From Clavibacter tessellarius (GTDB lineage: Bacteria > Actinomycetota > Actinomycetes > Actinomycetales > Microbacteriaceae), in NCBI RefSeq assembly GCF_001618005.1, contig NZ_LQXA01000044.1, positions 18,179-82,178 of the forward strand: 64,000 nucleotides of DNA, in the 5' to 3' direction. Position 1 is the stretch's first letter. Every line of letters starts with the position of its first letter. A program made the translations under genes and the position numbers. The notes beneath the pieces were generated by a model. The model ran no database searches and was not told where the DNA came from. It saw nothing but the letters and a program-made list of their open reading frames with translations. Positions 50,263-57,372 of the stretch are shown here, one piece after another.

Positions 50263-51521
50263 CCGCGCCGGTCTGCGCGGCCATCCCGCCCCTGGGATGG
50301 AACAGCTGGGACTGCTTCGGCGGCTCCGTGACCGAGGAGGAGGTGCTCGCCAACGCGCGCTTCCTCGCCGCGCACCTGCTGCCGCACGGCTGGGACACGG
50401 TCGTCGTCGACATCCAGTGGTACGAGCCGGATCCGGGCGCGCACGACTACCGGGAGCGATCCGCCGCCGAGCTCGACGCGTGGGGCCGGCCGCAGCCCGC
50501 GGTCGGCCGCTTCCCGTCGGCGGCGGGCGGGCGCGGGTTCGCGGAGCTCGCGCGGCGGATCCACGCGATGGGCCTCCGCTTCGGCGTGCACCTCATGCGC
50601 GGCGTGCCCCGGCGCGCGGCCGAGGAGGCGCTGCCGATCCTCGGATCCGACGCCACGTGCGCCGACATCGCCGACCCGGCGAACCCCTGCCCCTGGAACC
50701 CCGACATGCACGGCGTCGACATGACGAGGCCGGGCGCGCAGGAGTGGTACGACTCCGTGTTCGCGATGCTCGCCGAGTGGGGCGTCGACTACGTGAAGCT
50801 CGACGACGTGCTGTACCCGCCGGTCCAGGCCGCGGAGATCACCGCGATCTCGCGCGCGATCGCCGCGTCCGGCCGCCCGATGACCCTCAGCCTCTCGCCC
50901 GGCAAGCGCCTCAGCCTCGAGCACCTCGACCTGCTGCGGGAGACCGCGCAGCTCTGGCGGATCTCGGACGACTTCTGGGACGACTGGGCGCACCTCCGCG
51001 AGCAGTTCCAGCGCGCGGCCCGGTGGGCGCCGCACCAGCGGCCCGGCGGGTGGGCGGACGCCGACATGCTGCCGCTCGGCCGCATCGGGATCCGCGCCCA
51101 CGTCGGCGGCGACCGGCAGAGCCGCTTCACCCCGGCCGAGCGGCGCACGCTCGTGTCGCTCTGGTGCCTGCTCCGCTCGCCGCTGATGTTCGGCGGGCAC
51201 CTGCCCGACACCGACGCCGCCACGCTCGCGCTCCTCACCAATGACGACGTGCTCGCGCTCCTCGGCAGCGACGCGAGCCGCGAGATCGTGCGCGACGGCG
51301 ACCTCGTGATCTGGGCGGCCGAGCAGGGCGCCACCCGCTGGCGCGCGGTGTTCCAGCTGGGCGACGCGCCGCTCCGGGTGACCGCGCACCTGGCCGACCT
51401 CGGCTGCTCGGACGCGACGCACGCCACCGACCTCTGGACGGGCGAGGAGCTCGCGGTCGTCGACGGCGGGATCCCGCTCGAGGTCGAGGCCCACGGCGTG
51501 CGGCTGCTGCGGCTCGTCTGA
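50259..51521 (+). CDS. GH27-like alpha-galactosidase/beta-L-arabinopyranosidase
   Basis: A 420-residue protein from the GTG that overlaps the GH51 stop. The N-terminus PPLGWNSWDCFGGSVTEEEVL is the GH27 signature. The nucleophile is D182 in YVKLDDV; the acid/base lies in the pair D237/D238 of WRISDDFWDDW; ADADMLPLGRIG is also conserved. No signal peptide. GH27 covers alpha-galactosidases and beta-L-arabinopyranosidases, and pairing with GH51 makes either plausible on arabinogalactan side chains. Confidence 0.88.
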   Translation: MTAPVCAAIPPLGWNSWDCFGGSVTEEEVLANARFLAAHLLPHGWDTVVVDIQWYEPDPGAHDYRERSAAELDAWGRPQPAVGRFPSAAGGRGFAELARRIHAMGLRFGVHLMRGVPRRAAEEALPILGSDATCADIADPANPCPWNPDMHGVDMTRPGAQEWYDSVFAMLAEWGVDYVKLDDVLYPPVQAAEITAISRAIAASGRPMTLSLSPGKRLSLEHLDLLRETAQLWRISDDFWDDWAHLREQFQRAARWAPHQRPGGWADADMLPLGRIGIRAHVGGDRQSRFTPAERRTLVSLWCLLRSPLMFGGHLPDTDAATLALLTNDDVLALLGSDASREIVRDGDLVIWAAEQGATRWRAVFQLGDAPLRVTAHLADLGCSDATHATDLWTGEELAVVDGGIPLEVEAHGVRLLRLV

Positions 51522-51547
51522 TCCGCGCGGCGCGACACCGACACGAC

Positions 51548-51589
51548 GACGCCGGCCGCCGATCCCCGAGGGGGACGGCGGCCGGCGTC
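51548..51589. terminator. Bidirectional hairpin between GH27 and the third ABC operon
   Basis: A perfect 13-bp stem, GACGCCGGCCGCC with its complement, and a 16-base loop, between the convergent stops at 51521 and 51606. Confidence 0.85.
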
Positions 51590-51605
51590 ATGGCGGGCCC
51601 GCGCC

Positions 51606-52511
51606 TCAGCCCTTGAACGCCCCGTCCATGATCCCCGTGATCATCCGCCGCCCCACGAAGAAGAACAGGATCAAGAGCGGCAGCGTCGCCATGAACGAGC
51701 CGCCCATCGCGAGCGCCACGTCGATCGACCGGTTCGCCTGCAGCTGCTTCAGCGCGATCTGCACCGTGAACAGCTCCGGCGACTTCAGCACGATGAACGG
51801 CCACATGAAGTCGTTCCACACGCCCGTGAAGGTGATGAGCCCGAGCACGAACGCGGCCGGCCGCACCACCGGGAACGCGACGCCCCAGAACAGCTGCCAC
51901 GAGTTCGCGCCGTCGAGGCGGGCCGCCTGGATGAGCTCGTCGCTCACCGTGGTGGACATGTGCTGCCGCATCCAGAAGATCCCGAACGCGCTCGCGAGGC
52001 CGGGCACGATGATCGCCTGCAGCGTGTCGACCCAGCCGAGCTGGCTGATGATCAGGTACTGCGGGATCACGCTGAGCTGCGCCGGCACCGTCATGGTGAG
52101 CAGCACGATGAGGAACAGCGTGTTCCGACCCGGGAAGGTGAGCTTCGCGAACGCGAACCCGGCCATGGCGCAGAGCACCGCGGAGAGCACGGCGACGGTC
52201 GTCGACACCAGCACGCTGTTGAGCAGCGACAGCATGAACGGCACCGTGTCGAACACCTTGCCCGCGACCTCGAAGAAGTTCGTGCCCGGGAACAGGCGCG
52301 GCGGGATGGAGGTGACGGCGGTCGCCCCCACCGAGGCCACCACGAGCATGTAGTAGAGCGGGAACACCGAGATCAGCACGGCGATGCTCAGGAACACGTA
52401 GACGATCGGGCTGATGCCGCCGCCCTTGCCCCGACGGCGCGGCAGGGCCGAGCGCTTCGTGACGGGGGCGGCGACGACGGGTGACACGGTCTGGTCGATC
52501 ACGTCGGACAT
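51606..52511 (-). CDS. ABC sugar transporter permease, MalG type (third importer)
   Basis: A 301-residue permease with about six membrane segments and the EAA loop QAARLDGANSWQLFWGVAFPVV. Its ATG shares one base with the stop of the MalF gene. It is the last gene of the operon, facing GH27. It probably imports the oligosaccharide that GH51, GH27 and GH95 then digest, because the same operator motif controls the operons on both strands. Confidence 0.9.
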   Translation of the reverse strand: MSDVIDQTVSPVVAAPVTKRSALPRRRGKGGGISPIVYVFLSIAVLISVFPLYYMLVVASVGATAVTSIPPRLFPGTNFFEVAGKVFDTVPFMLSLLNSVLVSTTVAVLSAVLCAMAGFAFAKLTFPGRNTLFLIVLLTMTVPAQLSVIPQYLIISQLGWVDTLQAIIVPGLASAFGIFWMRQHMSTTVSDELIQAARLDGANSWQLFWGVAFPVVRPAAFVLGLITFTGVWNDFMWPFIVLKSPELFTVQIALKQLQANRSIDVALAMGGSFMATLPLLILFFFVGRRMITGIMDGAFKG

Positions 52512-53512
52512 CAGCTCGCCTTCCTGGTGCGGGTGGACAGGTAGAAGTTGAGGAGCGCGACGACCACCACGATCACGAACAGCACGACGCCGATGGCGGA
52601 TCCGTAGCCGAACTTGAACTGACCGAAGCCCTGCTCGTAGAGGAACAGCGCGAGCGTCTGGCACTGCCGCCCGGCGCCGCACGTGAGGCCCGACTCGGGC
52701 GCCGCGAGCAGCGGCTCCGTGAAGATCTGCAGGCCGCCGATGGTCGACATGATCACCGTGAAGATGATGATCGGGCGGAGCGCGGGGATCGTCAGGTGCC
52801 GGAACTGCTGCCAGCTGGACGCGCCGTCCACCGCCGCCGCCTCGAACATCTCCCGCGGGAGCGCCTGGAGGCCGGCGAGGTAGAGCAGCGTGTTGTAGCC
52901 GAACCAGCGCCACATGACCATGGCCGAGATGAGGATCCACGAGCCGTGGTTGGTCGCCATGAAGTTGATCGACGGGAGTCCGAAGATCCCGAGCACCCAG
53001 TTGATGAGGCCGAAGTTGCGGTCGAAGATCTGCGCGAACACGATCGCGGTCGCGGCGACCGAGGTGATGTACGGCACGAGCAGCGCCATGCGGAAGAAGT
53101 TCGCCCACTTGAGCCGGGCGTGGTTCAAGAGGTGCGCGAGGAAGAGCGCGAGGAGCAGCTGCGGGATCGTGGATATCAGGAAGATCGCGAACGTGTTGAC
53201 GAGCGCGTTCCAGAACCGGTCGTCGGCGAACAACTGCTGGAAGTTCGCGAGCCCCACGAAGGTCTGCTTGCCGATCGGGTTCCAGTCGAACAGCGAGACG
53301 TAGAACGTGAAGACCAGGGGGAACAGGCCGAACACGATGAAGATGATGAAGAAGGGCGCGACGTAGGCGTACGGCGCGATGCGCTCGGAGAGCGACTGCT
53401 GGATCCTCCGGGTCGTGCTCGCCTCCGGCGCCTTCCCGCGGCGCTGGCGCTGGCGCGGGGCGGGAGGTGCGGGTGGCTCGGTGCTCGTGCGGGGTGATGT
53501 CGCCGTCGACAT
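52511..53512 (-). CDS. ABC sugar transporter permease, MalF type (third importer)
   Basis: A 333-residue permease with a 40-residue basic, proline-rich N-terminal tail, about six membrane segments and the EAA motif EAAAVDGASSWQQFRHLTIPAL. It is the partner of the product of 51606. A 14-bp hairpin separates it from the binding-protein gene upstream, which could lower its expression relative to that gene. Confidence 0.9.
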   Translation of the reverse strand: MSTATSPRTSTEPPAPPAPRQRQRRGKAPEASTTRRIQQSLSERIAPYAYVAPFFIIFIVFGLFPLVFTFYVSLFDWNPIGKQTFVGLANFQQLFADDRFWNALVNTFAIFLISTIPQLLLALFLAHLLNHARLKWANFFRMALLVPYITSVAATAIVFAQIFDRNFGLINWVLGIFGLPSINFMATNHGSWILISAMVMWRWFGYNTLLYLAGLQALPREMFEAAAVDGASSWQQFRHLTIPALRPIIIFTVIMSTIGGLQIFTEPLLAAPESGLTCGAGRQCQTLALFLYEQGFGQFKFGYGSAIGVVLFVIVVVVALLNFYLSTRTRKAS

Positions 53513-53530
53513 GGGGTACCTCCGTCTGAG

Positions 53531-53562
53531 GGCGGCCCGGAGCGTGAGCGCGCCGGGCCGCC
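53531..53562 (-). promoter_or_regulatory. Intercistronic hairpin between binding protein and permease genes
   Basis: GGCGGCCCGGAGCG with CGCGCCGGGCCGCC, a 14-bp stem with one mismatch and a 4-base loop, in the 67-base gap after the binding-protein stop. No U-run follows. It probably stabilises the upstream message or attenuates the permease genes, as known for malE-malF. Confidence 0.6.
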
Positions 53563-53579
53563 GGATGGGTGGGACGGGA

Positions 53580-54851
53580 TCAGCCGCCGATGGCGGTCTT
53601 GGCCGAGGCGAGCGCCTGGGCCCACGCCTTGCCGGAGGTGACGTTGCCCGACTCCAGCTCGACGAGCGTGTTGAGCAGGGCCGCGTTGATGGGCGACGTG
53701 TCGGGTCCGTTGTAGAACGACGGGAACTCCGTCACCGACTGCGACATCACCTCGCCGATCCGGGAGTCGCCGAAGAAGTCGTCCGTGTAGGCCGAGACGG
53801 CGTCGCTCCCGATCGCGGCGGTCGCCGCGGGGAACGTGCCGGTGCGCTCGAAGTGCTCCTGCTGGGCCTCGCCGGACATCATCGTCTCGATGTACTGCCA
53901 GGCCGCCTGCGGGTGCTCGGCGCGGGCGGGGATGGCGATGACGCTGCCGCCCCAGTTGCCGCCGACGCCGGGCACGCTCGCGACGCGCCAGTCCCCCGCG
54001 GTGTCGGGGGCGTCGGTCTTGATGCCCTGGAGGATCCACGAGGGCGCCACCGTGACGGCGAACGCGCCGTTCGCGCGGCCCGGGGCCCAGCCCGACGACC
54101 ACGCCGCGATGCCCGCGCTGATGCCGGCGTCGTGCGCGTCGACCGCGACCTGGAACGCGTCCTCCACCTGGGGGTTCTTGTCGTAGACGAGCTCGCCGTC
54201 GGGCGAGTAGTACTTCTCGCTCACCTGGTTGACGGTGGAGAAGAAGACGCTCGTCTCGATGTTGTCGACGAACGGCTTGCCGGTCGCCTTCGTGTACTGC
54301 TCGCCCATCGCGATGAACGACGGCCAGTCCTTCCACATGGCCGCGACCTCGTCGGGCTCGGTCGGCAGGCCGGCCTGCTCGAAGAGGTCGGCGCGGTACG
54401 CGAAGCCGAGGCCGCCGACGTCGGTGGGGATGCCGATGACCGAGCCGTCCTCCGCGGTGGCCGCCTTCGCCGCCCACGGCAGGTAGTCGCCGGCGATGCC
54501 GTCGCCGCCGAGCGTGCGGAGGTCGAGGAAGTTGGCGCTGTTCTCCACGAACTGCGGGAGGTCGTCGTTCTGGATCATGACGAGGTCGGGGACCTTGCCG
54601 CCCGCGAGGGCCGCGGTGAGCGCCGTCGCGGTCTCGGTGGTGGAGCCGACCTCGGTCAGCTTGATCTTCGCGTCGGGCTTCTTCTGCTGGTACTCGGCGA
54701 CGCCGTCCTTGGCGCCGATGCCGGTGAACGACCAGAAGGAGGCCTCCGCGTTCGGGTCGTCCGACCCGGCGCCGCCTCCGCCGGACGAGCATCCGGTCAG
54801 GGCGACGGCGACTGCGGCGGCGGCGATGACGGCCGTCAGGCTTCTTCTCAC
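53580..54851 (-). CDS. ABC sugar transporter substrate-binding lipoprotein (third importer)
   Basis: A 423-residue lipoprotein from the GTG at 54851, behind GAGGAAT. Lipobox LTGC, then a glycine/serine linker. Landmarks of the cluster D fold: ASFWSFTGIGAKDGVAEYQQ, GKVPDLVMIQNDDLPQFVE, VIGIPTDVGGLGFAYRADLFEQAGLP and AWSSGWAPGRANGAFAVTVAP. It binds the sugar outside the cell. Promoter and operator lie upstream, and the LacI gene at 55082 is divergent. Confidence 0.92.
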   Translation of the reverse strand: MRRSLTAVIAAAAVAVALTGCSSGGGGAGSDDPNAEASFWSFTGIGAKDGVAEYQQKKPDAKIKLTEVGSTTETATALTAALAGGKVPDLVMIQNDDLPQFVENSANFLDLRTLGGDGIAGDYLPWAAKAATAEDGSVIGIPTDVGGLGFAYRADLFEQAGLPTEPDEVAAMWKDWPSFIAMGEQYTKATGKPFVDNIETSVFFSTVNQVSEKYYSPDGELVYDKNPQVEDAFQVAVDAHDAGISAGIAAWSSGWAPGRANGAFAVTVAPSWILQGIKTDAPDTAGDWRVASVPGVGGNWGGSVIAIPARAEHPQAAWQYIETMMSGEAQQEHFERTGTFPAATAAIGSDAVSAYTDDFFGDSRIGEVMSQSVTEFPSFYNGPDTSPINAALLNTLVELESGNVTSGKAWAQALASAKTAIGG

Positions 54852-54911
54852 GATGATTCCTCTTCGTCGGGGATTCGCGCGGCGTGGTCGGAGCGCCGGT
54901 GCTCCCGCCGA

Positions 54912-54923
54912 GAGAACGATCTC
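54912..54923. promoter_or_regulatory. LacI-type operator of the third importer operon
   Basis: GAGAACGATCTC differs by one base from the palindrome GAGATCGATCTC at 48669 and 56108. It begins eight bases after the -10, on the predicted transcription start of the binding-protein gene. Confidence 0.72.
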
Positions 54924-54931
54924 TTGGCGTC

Positions 54932-54960
54932 ACCGTAGCTCGCGTGCCGAGCTCCTGCAA
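54932..54960 (-). promoter_or_regulatory. Promoter of the third importer operon
   Basis: On the minus strand -35 TTGCAG (54955-54960), a 17-base spacer and -10 TACGGT (54932-54937). Confidence 0.65.
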
Positions 54961-55081
54961 GCGACGATGCGCAAACGAGACCGGCGCCCCAGACATCGAT
55001 CTCCGCCTAGGATCAGGGAGGCTCCGCGCCCGGGGCGGCGCCGATCCGGGAGGGATCCATGACCAGCACGGCGGCCGCCGC

Positions 55082-56083
55082 ATGACGCGCCCCACGCTCG
55101 TCGACGTGGCGAAGGCCGCCGGGGTCTCCCGCGCGACCGCCGCGCGCGTCCTCTCCGGCGGCACGAAGGTGGACGCCCGCATGGCCGCCGCCGTGGTGCA
55201 CGCCGCCGAGCAGCTCGGCTACGAGGCGAACAGCGCGGCCCGCATGCTGCGCGGCGGCCGGGCCGGCGCGATCGGGCTGATCATCGCGTTCAACGAGCTC
55301 GACAGCCTCACCGGCACGTTCTTCACGTCGGTGCTCAAGGGCGCCGCGAAGGCGCTGCACGCCGCCGACCTCCAGCCCGTCCTCCTGCCGGCCGACCAGG
55401 ACGACGCCGACCGGATCCCGCGCTTCCTCCGCTCGCGCGCGGTCGACGGCGCGGTCGTGATCCTCCAGCACGAGATCACGCACCTCGCCCCGACGCTCGC
55501 GGACTCCCCCGTGCCCATCGGCTGGGTCGGCCGCCCGCGCGGCGCCCTCGCGGACGACGCGATCATCGTCGACTCCGACAACCACGGCGGCGGGCGGCTC
55601 GCGGCCCGCGCGCTCGCGGACGCCGGGCGGCGCCACCTCGGGATCATCGCGGGGCCGCACGACATGGAGCCCGCCCGCGACCGGATCCGCGGATGGCGCG
55701 ACGAGCTCACCGACCTCGGCATCGAGCACGGCGCCATCGTGCACGCCGAGTTCACGCTCGAGAGCGGGTCGGCGGCCATGGCCCGCCTCCTCCACCGCCA
55801 CCCCGACATCGACGGCGTCTTCGCCTCCTCCGACCTCATGGCCGTCGGCGCGATCCGCATGCTCCAGGCGTCCGGGCGCCGCGTCCCCACCGACGTCTCG
55901 GTCGTGGGCTTCGACGACGTGATCATCGCGACGACCTCGGATCCGCCGCTCACCACCGTGCGCCAGCCGCTCGAGGAGATGGGCCGCGTCGCCGCCGAGA
56001 CGGTGATCGCCGCATCGCTCGGGCAGGAGATCGACCGGCAGCCGGTGCTCCCGACGACGCTCGTGCGGCGCGAGTCGGCGTGA
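55082..56083 (+). CDS. LacI-family repressor of the third importer and GH51-GH27
   Basis: A 333-residue regulator from the ATG at 55082; an open frame extends to 54884 but crosses the importer's promoter, so the shorter start is chosen. Helix-turn-helix: TLVDVAKAAGVSRATAARVLSG. Then the hinge (EANSAARMLRGGRAGAIGLI) and sugar-binding domain (VPIGWVGRPRGALADDAIIVDSDNHGGG, GVFASSDLMAVGAIRML, VSVVGFDDVIIATTSDPPLTTVRQP). It is divergent from the importer and the natural reader of GAGATCGATCTC. Confidence 0.92.
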   Translation: MTRPTLVDVAKAAGVSRATAARVLSGGTKVDARMAAAVVHAAEQLGYEANSAARMLRGGRAGAIGLIIAFNELDSLTGTFFTSVLKGAAKALHAADLQPVLLPADQDDADRIPRFLRSRAVDGAVVILQHEITHLAPTLADSPVPIGWVGRPRGALADDAIIVDSDNHGGGRLAARALADAGRRHLGIIAGPHDMEPARDRIRGWRDELTDLGIEHGAIVHAEFTLESGSAAMARLLHRHPDIDGVFASSDLMAVGAIRMLQASGRRVPTDVSVVGFDDVIIATTSDPPLTTVRQPLEEMGRVAAETVIAASLGQEIDRQPVLPTTLVRRESA

Positions 56084-56106
56084 GCCGCGTCACCGGATGA
56101 CCCACG

Positions 56107-56120
56107 CGAGATCGATCTCG
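56107..56120. promoter_or_regulatory. Third GAGATCGATCTC palindrome, in a convergent gap
   Basis: CGAGATCGATCTCG is a perfect 14-bp palindrome in the 48-base gap between the stops of two convergent LacI genes, where no promoter is expected. It could be an auxiliary operator for looping, or a short two-way terminator hairpin. Confidence 0.55.
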
Positions 56121-56131
56121 GGCGCGGCGGC

Positions 56132-57172
56132 CTAGGGACGCGGCGGCGCCACGGATCCGCGCAGCACGAGCTCCGTCTCCAGCTCCATCCGCGACGCCGG
56201 CGACCCCGTCGCGCGCGACCTCGGCGACCGGTGCGCCTGCTCGAGCATGTGGAACGCGGTGGCGCCCATCCCGGCGATCGGCTGCCGCACGGTCGTCATG
56301 GGCGGCATCGCCCACGCCGACTCCTGCACTCCGTCGAAGCCGAGCACGCTGAGGTCGTCCGGGATCCGCAGCCCCGCGTCGTCGGCGGCCTCGTAGACGC
56401 CGAGGCCCATCACGTCGGAGCACGCGAAGAACGCGGTCGGCCGGTCGCGCGCGGCGAGCATGGCGCCCGCCGCCGAGCGCGCGCTCTCGCGGTCCCAGTC
56501 GCAGAACGCGATGCGCTCGTCCGGCACCCGGATGCCCGCCGCGCGGAGCGCCGTCATCAGGCCGTCGATGCGCGCGCTGCCGAACAGGTGCGAGCGGAGG
56601 CCGCCGATCACGCCGATGCGCGTGTGGCCCTGGGCGATGAGGTGCTCGGCCGCCATGCGCCCGCCCTCCCAGTTGGTGGATCCGACGCTCGCGACCTCGG
56701 CGGGCGGCCGCGTGCTCGGGTCGATGACGACCACCGGGATCCCCGCCGTCGTGAGCGTGTGCAGGCCCGCGGCGGAGACGTCGACCAGCACGAGGATCGC
56801 GCCGAGCGACGGGCGGCGGAGGAGCCGGCGGATCCACTCGCCGTCGGGCCGCGCGCGCGTGAGCACGAGGTCGACGCCCGCCGCGGACGACTCCTCCTCG
56901 ATGGCGCTCAGCACCGGGCCGATCCAGCTGCCCTCGATGTGGCCGACCACGACGTCGACGATGCGGGCGGCGCGCGGATCCGGGTCGGTCGCGCGGGCGC
57001 GCGGCCGGCGGCGGTAGTCGAGGGCGTGGGCGGCGGTCATCACGCGCTCGCGCGTCGCCTCGGAGACGTCGGTGCCGCCGTTGAGCACCTTCGAGACGGT
57101 CGGGACGGTGGTGCCGGCCCGCTCGGCGATCTGCGCCATGGTCGGCCGGGGCGCGGCCGCTCTGCTGTCCAT
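56132..57172 (-). CDS. LacI-family regulator of the GH36-like gene
   Basis: A 346-residue regulator from an ATG six bases after TAGGCT. Helix-turn-helix: TMAQIAERAGTTVPTVSKVLNG at residues 11-32. A basic hinge follows (YRRRPRARATDPDPRAARI), then the sugar-binding domain (VVVIDPSTRPPAEVASVGSTNWEGG, HTRIGVIGGLRSHLFGSARIDG, LSVLGFDGVQESAWAMPPMTTVRQP). It faces the GH36-like gene across a 200-base gap with two copies of GTTGCGCAAC, probably its operators. Confidence 0.92.
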   Translation of the reverse strand: MDSRAAAPRPTMAQIAERAGTTVPTVSKVLNGGTDVSEATRERVMTAAHALDYRRRPRARATDPDPRAARIVDVVVGHIEGSWIGPVLSAIEEESSAAGVDLVLTRARPDGEWIRRLLRRPSLGAILVLVDVSAAGLHTLTTAGIPVVVIDPSTRPPAEVASVGSTNWEGGRMAAEHLIAQGHTRIGVIGGLRSHLFGSARIDGLMTALRAAGIRVPDERIAFCDWDRESARSAAGAMLAARDRPTAFFACSDVMGLGVYEAADDAGLRIPDDLSVLGFDGVQESAWAMPPMTTVRQPIAGMGATAFHMLEQAHRSPRSRATGSPASRMELETELVLRGSVAPPRP

Positions 57173-57178
57173 GGGCGG

Positions 57179-57184
57179 AGCCTA
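57179..57184 (-). promoter_or_regulatory. -10 hexamer of the LacI gene, leaderless
   Basis: On the minus strand TAGGCT stands six bases before the ATG at 57172. The operator at 57201-57212 covers its -35 position. Confidence 0.55.
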
Positions 57185-57200
57185 GCCGAGCGGCGGTTGT

Positions 57201-57212
57201 AGTTGCGCAACT
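57201..57212. promoter_or_regulatory. LacI-type operator, copy 1 (AGTTGCGCAACT)
   Basis: A perfect 12-bp palindrome between the LacI gene and the GH36-like gene, at the -35 of the LacI promoter, which suggests autoregulation. The same 10-bp core recurs 108 bp away. Confidence 0.78.
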
Positions 57213-57252
57213 TTGACACGCTCCCGATGCCGGATCGAGACCCGACGCCCTC

Positions 57253-57281
57253 TTGCCGCCCGACGAGTCGGGGTGGACAAT
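57253..57281 (+). promoter_or_regulatory. Probable promoter of the GH36-like gene
   Basis: TTGCCG (57253-57258), a 17-base spacer, then GACAAT (57276-57281). The second operator lies about 30 bases downstream. Confidence 0.45.
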
Positions 57282-57309
57282 GACGGGACGCCGTGCGGAG
57301 CTCGTAGGA

Positions 57310-57319
57310 GTTGCGCAAC
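57310..57319. promoter_or_regulatory. LacI-type operator, copy 2 (GTTGCGCAAC)
   Basis: A perfect 10-bp palindrome identical to the core of the site at 57201-57212. It lies just downstream of the predicted start of transcription of the GH36-like gene, where bound repressor would block elongation or open-complex formation. Confidence 0.75.
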
Positions 57320-57372
57320 GACTGTTCGATGACGAACTGCGGAGCGATCCGCCCGGCACCCGGAGGACGACG

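Noticed and set aside
54884..55081. Upstream extension of the LacI gene at 55082
   Set aside because: It would translate the importer promoter and operator; family members begin a few residues before the helix-turn-helix.
57253..57372. Upstream start for the GH36-like gene
   Set aside because: The extension includes the second operator and the predicted -10. The ATG at 57373 has GGAGGAC at good distance.
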